The notes below the pieces were generated by a model. It saw only the letters and a list, made by a program, of their open reading frames with translations. It searched no databases and was not told where the DNA came from. A stretch of DNA of 64,000 bases, taken from NCBI GenBank assembly GCA_024742935.1, contig JANSXN010000002.1:1-64000 (forward strand), given 5' to 3'. This DNA is from Flavobacteriaceae bacterium (GTDB taxonomy: Bacteria > Bacteroidota > Bacteroidia > Flavobacteriales > Flavobacteriaceae). Every line of letters starts with the position of its first letter. The stretch's first letter is position 1. Positions 57,424-64,000 of this stretch are shown here, one piece after another. The position numbers and the translations under genes were made by a program.

Positions 57424-60153
57424 ATGAAAAACTTTTCCTTACTGTTCAGTTGTTTTGCCTTCATTTTCTCACTACAAATACATGCTCAAAGCGTAAAGCT
57501 CACAGGAACTGTAAAAGACAGTGTGGGCAATCCGTTGGAAATGGCCAGCATCATTGCCAAAGTAAAAGAAACAGCGGCGATTGAAAGTTATGCCATTACC
57601 AACGATGCAGGAAAATACCAACTCTTTTTACCTGTAAATGAAACTTACACATTGGAGACCGGTTATTTGGGTTTTGAAACACAATCTTTTGAAGTAACTG
57701 TTGGAGAAGACCGAGCAGATATCATTAGAGACATCACGCTAAAATCTGCTGCAGATGAACTCGCAGGTGTCGAAATTGTTTATGAAATGCCTGTAACCAT
57801 TAAAGGAGACACCATAGTTTATAATACCGATGCTTTTGTGACCGGAAATGAAAAAAAATTGGGCGATATAATCAAAGCACTTCCGGGTCTTGAACTTAAT
57901 GAAGATGGCGAAATTGAAGTTGATGGTAAAGTAGTTCAAAAAGTGATGGTAGAGGGTAAAGACTTTTTTGACGGCGATTCAAAACTCGCCACAAAAAATA
58001 TCCCTGCAGATGCGGTGAGTAAAGTGGAAGTGTTACGCAATTACAATGAAGTGGGGCAGTTGAGGGGAGTGACTAATACTCAGGACCAGGTGGCTATTAA
58101 CATTCGGTTGAAAGAGGGGAAAACCAATTTTTGGTTTGGCGAGGTCACTGCAGGATCGGGCTATGGTGAAGAGTTCAGGTATCTTGCAAACCCCAAATTA
58201 TTTTACTACAGCCCTGACTACAGTATCAACATCATCACAAATTTCAACAATACCGGTGATGTGCCTTTCACATTCAGGGACTATTTCAATTTCACCGGAG
58301 GCTTCAGAAATTTCAACCAAGGCGGCGGAACTCGATTTAACATAAACGACAGCGGTCTTGGTTTTGCCGTTACCCAAAACAACAGAGCCAATGATATTGA
58401 AGCTGAGTTTGTAGCCGGAAACTTTAGTTATAAGGCTTCAGAAAAATTGGACATCAGTGGTTTTGCGATTCTTTCAGACAATCGCACCAACTTTGTGACC
58501 AATACCGTAAGAAGTTTTGTAACCACCGGTGAGGTAGAAAATTCTTCCAGCGTTAGTGACCAAAGAAACCAACTGGGAATGTTGAAATTGAGTTCGGTTT
58601 ACAAACCCAATTTGCGCTTTCAACTCGATTATGATGTGTTGGCAAAGCTTTCCAAGCAAACTGAGTTCTCCAATCAACTTTCCAGTTTTGGAGGCATTGA
58701 TAACAATATAATTGAAGACAAAGAGAACAATCCGTTTTCGATTAATCAAAATGTGAACGCCTATTATACCTTGAACGACAAGAATATTTTTGCCAGTCAA
58801 ATGCAACATTTGTGGCAGGATGAAGACCCGTTTTACAATGCGGTGCTTGATTTTTTACCGTTTTCGGGAATTTTGGATGCCGATGAAAATCAAAGTAATT
58901 TTGATATCAACCAAGACAAAAGGGTTAAGACCAACAAACTGGACGCCAAAGTTGACCATTATTACATTCTCAATAATAAAAGCAACCTCAATTTTACTTT
59001 AGGAACAACACAAAGTCGCCAGCGATTCAACTCATCTATTTTTCAGATTCTTGACAATGGCACCAATCTTAACTTTGATGAAAGCCCCGAAATTGATGGC
59101 GAAATTTTCCCATTAGGTAATGATGTGACCTACCATTTTAGTGATATATTCTTGGGAGCAAAATACAAATTCATCACCGGGAAATTTACCTTCACTCCCG
59201 GAGTTACGCTTCACAATTATGACCTGAAAACAGAACAGTTGGGAAGCATAACCAGTCAAAACGAATGGCGGGTATTGCCCGATTTTTTTGCTATTGCACA
59301 GTTGAAACGCAGTGAAAGCATTCGCTTTAATTATGCGATGACCGCAGAATATACAGATGTGAACAACTATGCCGAAGGCTTTGTTTTTAACAACTACAAC
59401 CGCTTGTTTAGAGGAAACAGAAATCTTGAAAACTCACTGGCAAACAGTTTTAATTTGACTTATTTTAGTTTTAATATGTTCAATTATACCAATGTAACCG
59501 GTAGCTTGAATTACACACGAAGAATTGAAGGTATTAAAAACAACACTCAAATTGTAGCTATCAACCAAGTTTCTTCGCCCATTAATATAGATAGTAATTT
59601 TGCAGATGAAACCTTTTCTGCTTTCGGAAGTTTTAGTAAACGCATAAAAAAAATGCAGTACAGTTTAAACGGAAACTTTAGCTGGAGCAGTTTTAATAAC
59701 ATTGTCAATGAAAACGTGACTAACTCTGAAAGTTTTACCCAAAATTACCGCACCAGCGCCCGAAGTAACTTTAAAGAATTCCCCAATTTTGAAGTGGGTT
59801 ATAATTTAATCATCAATGAGTATGACAATGGGGGAGTTAGCTCACAGTTTTTTACCCACAGGCCTTTTGCAAATATTGAGTTTAATTTTTTGAAAGACTT
59901 CACTTTTAAGGCAGACTGGAGTTATTATGATTACAGCAACAAGGACAACACCATACAAAACAACTACTCCTTTTTATCTGCCGATTTGTACTATCAGAAA
60001 AAGGACAGCAAATGGGAATACAGGATTCAAGCCACTAACTTGCTGGATGTACAAACCATCAACCAAGACAGTTTTAATGAAACCTTTAGTACCACTTCGT
60101 TTTACAGTGTGATGCCGAGGATAGTTATGTTGACGGTTAAGTATGATTTGTAG
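57424..60153 (+). CDS. Outer membrane beta-barrel / TonB-dependent receptor-like protein with carboxypeptidase-regulatory-like domain
   Basis: LTGTVKDSVGNPLEMASIIAK; LGDIIKALPGLELNEDGEIEVDGKVVQKVMVEGKDFFDGD. Confidence 0.92.
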   Translation: MKNFSLLFSCFAFIFSLQIHAQSVKLTGTVKDSVGNPLEMASIIAKVKETAAIESYAITNDAGKYQLFLPVNETYTLETGYLGFETQSFEVTVGEDRADIIRDITLKSAADELAGVEIVYEMPVTIKGDTIVYNTDAFVTGNEKKLGDIIKALPGLELNEDGEIEVDGKVVQKVMVEGKDFFDGDSKLATKNIPADAVSKVEVLRNYNEVGQLRGVTNTQDQVAINIRLKEGKTNFWFGEVTAGSGYGEEFRYLANPKLFYYSPDYSINIITNFNNTGDVPFTFRDYFNFTGGFRNFNQGGGTRFNINDSGLGFAVTQNNRANDIEAEFVAGNFSYKASEKLDISGFAILSDNRTNFVTNTVRSFVTTGEVENSSSVSDQRNQLGMLKLSSVYKPNLRFQLDYDVLAKLSKQTEFSNQLSSFGGIDNNIIEDKENNPFSINQNVNAYYTLNDKNIFASQMQHLWQDEDPFYNAVLDFLPFSGILDADENQSNFDINQDKRVKTNKLDAKVDHYYILNNKSNLNFTLGTTQSRQRFNSSIFQILDNGTNLNFDESPEIDGEIFPLGNDVTYHFSDIFLGAKYKFITGKFTFTPGVTLHNYDLKTEQLGSITSQNEWRVLPDFFAIAQLKRSESIRFNYAMTAEYTDVNNYAEGFVFNNYNRLFRGNRNLENSLANSFNLTYFSFNMFNYTNVTGSLNYTRRIEGIKNNTQIVAINQVSSPINIDSNFADETFSAFGSFSKRIKKMQYSLNGNFSWSSFNNIVNENVTNSESFTQNYRTSARSNFKEFPNFEVGYNLIINEYDNGGVSSQFFTHRPFANIEFNFLKDFTFKADWSYYDYSNKDNTIQNNYSFLSADLYYQKKDSKWEYRIQATNLLDVQTINQDSFNETFSTTSFYSVMPRIVMLTVKYDL

Positions 60154-60268
60154 TAAGTATAGTTAAGAGGGAAGCGGTGAGTTTTTGAGTAACCAATAAA
60201 AGCTTATTCTACGGGATAAAATGTTATAATTTCTAAATCCGTTTTAATGTTACAATTTGTGTTGATTA

Positions 60269-61522
60269 TTAAAACCCAAACGCCTCTCTCACCTGTTCCA
60301 CCATATCCAGTTTTTCCCAAGTAAAGAGTTCAACTTCCATTTCTTTTCTGCCGGAATAGGGGCTTTCAAATACTTTAGTGATGGTTTGTGGCTCGCGTCC
60401 CATATGCCCATAAGCAGCTGTTTCGCTATAAATGGGGTTGCGCAGTTTTAATCTTGATTCTATTGCGGCCGGTCGCATATCAAAAAGTTGCATAACTTTT
60501 TCTGCTATTTCGCCATCGGTTAGGTTGAGCGTTGATGAGCCATAGGTATTCACATAAATAGAAGTGGGTTCAACCACACCAATGGCATAACTCACTTGCA
60601 CTAAAACTTCTTCAGCAATACCGGCAGCAACCAGATTTTTAGCAACGTGTCTGGCAGCATAAGCGGCACTGCGGTCTACTTTGCTGGGGTCTTTTCCTGA
60701 AAAAGCACCGCCACCGTGAGCGCCTTTACCGCCATAGGTATCCACAATGATTTTTCTTCCGGTTAAACCGGTATCCCCGTGAGGGCCACCAATTACAAAT
60801 TTTCCGGTGGGGTTGATGTGGTAAACAATTTCATCATTAAACAACTCCTGAACATAGTCAGGCAACTGTGCTTTCACACGTGGGATTAAAATATTGATGA
60901 TGTCGCTTTTGATTTTGGCGAGCATTTTTTCGTCCTCATCAAAATCATCGTGTTGTGTGGAAACAACAATCGCTACAATTTTTTGAGGCACGTTGTCATC
61001 ACTGTATTCAATGGTTACCTGACTTTTGGAATCGGGTCGCAAGTAAGGAATTTCTTTTTCTTCACGGCGCAAAGCTGCGAGTTCAATAAGGATTTTATGA
61101 GAAATGTCCAGTGCCAGTGGCATATAATTGGCTGTTTCGCTAGTGGCATACCCAAACATCATCCCTTGGTCACCGGCACCTTGCTCTTCTTTGTTTTCAC
61201 GGTCCACACCTTGATTGATGTCTTGTGATTGCTCGTGAATTAAAGAAATCACCCCGCAGGAATCACCACTAAATTGATAAGCACCTTTAGTATAACCAAT
61301 TTTATTCACCACATCACGGGCAATTTGCTGTACATCAAGGTAAGTATTGCTTTTTACTTCACCTGCAAGAACTACTTGCCCGGTAGTAACGAGTGTTTCA
61401 CAAGCTACTTTTGAGGAAGGGTCAAAAGCCAAAAAGTTATCTAAAAGAGCATCACTGATTTGATCTGCCACTTTATCGGGGTGACCTTCAGAAACACTTT
61501 CTGAGGTAAATAAATAAGCCAT
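60269..61522 (-). CDS. metK: S-adenosylmethionine synthase
   Basis: [61 protein letters not shown]. Confidence 0.98.
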   Translation of the reverse strand: MAYLFTSESVSEGHPDKVADQISDALLDNFLAFDPSSKVACETLVTTGQVVLAGEVKSNTYLDVQQIARDVVNKIGYTKGAYQFSGDSCGVISLIHEQSQDINQGVDRENKEEQGAGDQGMMFGYATSETANYMPLALDISHKILIELAALRREEKEIPYLRPDSKSQVTIEYSDDNVPQKIVAIVVSTQHDDFDEDEKMLAKIKSDIINILIPRVKAQLPDYVQELFNDEIVYHINPTGKFVIGGPHGDTGLTGRKIIVDTYGGKGAHGGGAFSGKDPSKVDRSAAYAARHVAKNLVAAGIAEEVLVQVSYAIGVVEPTSIYVNTYGSSTLNLTDGEIAEKVMQLFDMRPAAIESRLKLRNPIYSETAAYGHMGREPQTITKVFESPYSGRKEMEVELFTWEKLDMVEQVREAFGF

Positions 61523-61620
61523 ATTTTGGTTTTAAAAGTTATTAAAAGTAAGAAAAATATTTGACGTAAAAAGCAGGGCAGACATACACTGTTTTAGCAT
61601 TTTATACCAAACTTGATTTC

Positions 61621-61681
61621 GTTTGATCAGGTTCTGAAATTGTTTCAGATCAACCCTCAAACAAGCTCAGGGGAATGAGGT
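61621..61681. repeat. Imperfect palindromic intergenic element upstream of metK
   Basis: GATCAGGTTCTGAAATTGTTTCAGATC followed by CCCTCAAACAAGCTCAGGG. Confidence 0.5.
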
Positions 61682-61879
61682 TGCAATCAGTCAAATTTTT
61701 CCTCAAATTTCTCAACAAAAGTAAGTATTAAAAAACAATAATAAAATTGCTGAGATTTATTTTATGAAAGAACTTTTTAAAACTATTAATTCTCTTATTT
61801 TTACCTTCAAAAATATCCATATAAGTTACACGCTATCAGGAAAGAATTTAAAATAACAAGTGTCACACAAATTTATAAT

Positions 61880-62980
61880 TTGATAAAGCCAAATTTTATC
61901 TTTTTTATAGCGATTATTTCTTCTACTGTTTTTGCTCAAGAAGACAAACACATAACTCTTGAAGCCGATTACTTTTACGGAACCATTCTGGAGCACAATC
62001 CCGATATTGGTCATTTAATCACACACCACCCTGAAGGTTTTGTATTGCAGTATAACATTAAAACCTTTGGTGAGAAAGAATGGGAGCGAAGGCACAATTA
62101 TCCCGATTGGGGCTTTACCTTTGCTTTTCAAAATATGAAAAACCCAACCCTGGGTGAACTTTATGGACTTTACAGTCATATAAGCTGGTATTTTTTAAAT
62201 CGAAATTTAAGACTTACCGTAAGTCAGGGAATCGCTTATGCAACCAATCCCTATGACAGTGAAACCAACTTTAGAAACAATGCCTTTGGAACTTCGTTAT
62301 TGAGTGCTACCGTTTTAAAAATCAATTATCACCGCCCAAATATTTGGAAAGGTTTTGGCCTTCAAAGTGGTATTTCTTTATTTCATTATTCTAACGGAAA
62401 TTTCAAAGCGCCCAATACCAGTACCAATACCTTTGCACTTAATTTGGGGCTAAACTACCAACTTGATACTGAATTTGAACCCGAATATATCCCCCGAAGC
62501 GAAAGAGAAAAATTCACGGAGCCCATAAGGTTCAATCTCGCTCTTAGAACCGGAATTAATGAAAGTGATGTGATTGGCTTGGGGCAGCATCCTTTTTTTG
62601 TCATTTCAGTGTTTGCAGATAAACGATTGAGTAAAAGCAGTAGTGTAATTTTGGGGTCTGAACTTTTCGTATCTTACTTTTTAAAAGATTTAATTGAATA
62701 CCGGGCCATTGCATTTCCAGAATTTGATTACTCGGGTGATGAAGACTTTAAGCGTGTGGGTCTTTTTGTGGGATATGAATTGCGCATCAATAAGTTAGCT
62801 CCCTTTGTAAATTTAGGACATTATATATATTATCCATATGATTTTGAGGGAAGAACCTACAACAGGTTGGGGATTAAAAGGTATTTTGGGGAGAATGAAC
62901 AACTCTTTGGAATTATAAGTGTTAAATCACACGCCGCAAAAGCCGAAGCGATTGAATTTGGAATGGGGTTTAGGTTTTAA
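61880..62980 (+). CDS. Acyloxyacyl hydrolase / PagL-like outer-membrane protein
   Basis: Signal peptide; GLQSGISLFHYSNGNFKAPNTSTNTFALNLGLNYQL with PagL-like His/Ser region; TTG start. Confidence 0.75.
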   Translation: MIKPNFIFFIAIISSTVFAQEDKHITLEADYFYGTILEHNPDIGHLITHHPEGFVLQYNIKTFGEKEWERRHNYPDWGFTFAFQNMKNPTLGELYGLYSHISWYFLNRNLRLTVSQGIAYATNPYDSETNFRNNAFGTSLLSATVLKINYHRPNIWKGFGLQSGISLFHYSNGNFKAPNTSTNTFALNLGLNYQLDTEFEPEYIPRSEREKFTEPIRFNLALRTGINESDVIGLGQHPFFVISVFADKRLSKSSSVILGSELFVSYFLKDLIEYRAIAFPEFDYSGDEDFKRVGLFVGYELRINKLAPFVNLGHYIYYPYDFEGRTYNRLGIKRYFGENEQLFGIISVKSHAAKAEAIEFGMGFRF

Positions 62981-63046
62981 TTAGGAAGTCTTAGGTTGGA
63001 GTTGCTTTGGAATTTGGAATTTGGTGCTTGAGTATTTTTATTTTAT

Positions 63047-63799
63047 ATGAAAACTGTTTTTAGATATTTGATTTTGTTTTTTGTGTTCACAGCTTGTGAT
63101 TCAGACTCGGCGTGGGATTGTGTCAAAGCTGCGGGGGCGATTACTCAGGAAGAAATTGTGCTGGAAAGTTTTGAAAAGCTCGATGTGCGACATCGTGTGC
63201 AACTCATAGTTAAACATGGGGAGGAGCAAAAAGTGGTTTTAGAAACCGGTGAGAATTTGAGAGGAAAGATCACCCTGAAAGTAACAAATGGTGAATTGCG
63301 CATAGAAAATGATGCTAGTTGCAATTTGGTGCGCGATTATGGGATTACTAAAGTGTTTGTGACCTCGCCAAACATCAATCAAATTAGAAATGGCTCCGGC
63401 TTGTCGGTTTTGAGTGAGGGTGTTTTGGGGTTTCCCTCACTCACTTTACTTTCAGAAGATACAGGTGTAGAAGGTGATATACACACAGTGGGTGATTTTG
63501 AAATGCAACTGGATGTTGAGAGCCTCAATATTGTTACAAACGGCAAGTCCAATTTTTTTATTTCCGGTCAAGCCGAAACGGCTTCAATTGGTTTTTATGG
63601 GGGTGATGGACGTTTTGAAGGACAAAATTTAATCATTCAAAATTTGACAATCTTTCATCGCAGCAGTAATAAAATGATTGTAAATCCACAAGAGTCTATT
63701 TCAGGCGAAATTCGCGGTGTGGGGGATGTGATTTCACTGAATGAGCCGCCAGTGGTGGAGGTGGAGGAGTTTTATACAGGGAGGTTAATTTTTCAATAA
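63047..63799 (+). CDS. Head GIN domain (DUF2807) lipoprotein
   Basis: Lipobox FTACDSD; FEKLDVRHRVQLIVKHGEEQKVVLETGENL; IRNGSGLSVL. Confidence 0.9.
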   Translation: MKTVFRYLILFFVFTACDSDSAWDCVKAAGAITQEEIVLESFEKLDVRHRVQLIVKHGEEQKVVLETGENLRGKITLKVTNGELRIENDASCNLVRDYGITKVFVTSPNINQIRNGSGLSVLSEGVLGFPSLTLLSEDTGVEGDIHTVGDFEMQLDVESLNIVTNGKSNFFISGQAETASIGFYGGDGRFEGQNLIIQNLTIFHRSSNKMIVNPQESISGEIRGVGDVISLNEPPVVEVEEFYTGRLIFQ

Positions 63800-63837
63800 G
63801 TATATATAAAATCGTTAAAAGAATATTATCAAAACAC

Positions 63838-63871
63838 AAAAAACGCCTTTTCTTTTGAAAAGGCGTTTTTG
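63838..63871. terminator. Intrinsic terminator AAAACGCCTTTTC..GAAAAGGCGTTTT
   Basis: Perfect GC-rich stem with A/T tracts between convergent genes. Confidence 0.9.
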
Positions 63872-63953
63872 CAATATGATTTTATACTCCCCCTCTTTTG
63901 AAGGGGGTTGGGTCACTTGCGCTTCAAAGCTTCAGTGACAGATTAAGGAGAAC

Positions 63954-64000
63954 TTACATCATCCCCGGCATACCGCCGCCCATTCCTGGAGGCATGCCTC
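63954..64000 (-). CDS. groL: Chaperonin GroEL, C-terminal fragment (truncated by window end)
   Basis: Minus strand reads GMPPGMGGGMPGMM*. Confidence 0.9.
   Translation of the reverse strand, partial: GMPPGMGGGMPGMM

Noticed and set aside
61523-61880. SAM riboswitch upstream of metK
   Set aside because: No recognisable SAM-I or SAM-II core by eye; the structured segment looks more like a dispersed palindrome. Needs cmscan to settle.

Overview
This is a 64 kb window of Bacteroidetes chromosome, almost certainly Flavobacteriaceae. The evidence is a T9SS type B C-terminal domain and PorP/SprF, GLPGLI, DUF6089 and head-GIN families, TAnnTTTG-type -7 promoters, and a lack of Shine-Dalgarno sites. 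Most of it is core gene content: BamA/OmpH/UppS, NadK, PdxJ, Tig-ClpP-ClpX, FolK, MutS, KdtA, GalE, FabD, ThyA/DHFR, EtfAB, PdhB, both pyrophosphatases, MetK, the GroEL C-terminus, tRNA-Gly(GCC) and tRNA-Leu(UAA). I found no CRISPR array, prophage, IS element, integron or recognisable defence island, and no convincing large undescribed system. The points worth follow-up are smaller: (i) a TonB-C-like gene split by one in-frame TGA; (ii) a cryptic 40-aa lipoprotein overlapping the start of a membrane protein gene, absent from the ORF track; (iii) an exact (GTGTTCA)x15 array apparently inside the fabD 5' leader; (iv) a family of CCCGC-N4-GCGGG-type hairpins a few nt upstream of start codons (thyA, galE) and near a tRNA, plus other dispersed palindromic repeats, one of which supplies the 3' end of a GNAT gene; (v) unusual fusions in nucleotide/folate genes (FolK-dNK, 2TM-DHFR, lipocalin-like-CNT transporter); (vi) paired acidic small lipoproteins flanking a LexA/CI-like S24 regulator; (vii) structured leaders at tig, etfB and bamA, and an rpsU with no visible SD. 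All calls come from reading the sequence and provided translations; no database search was run.
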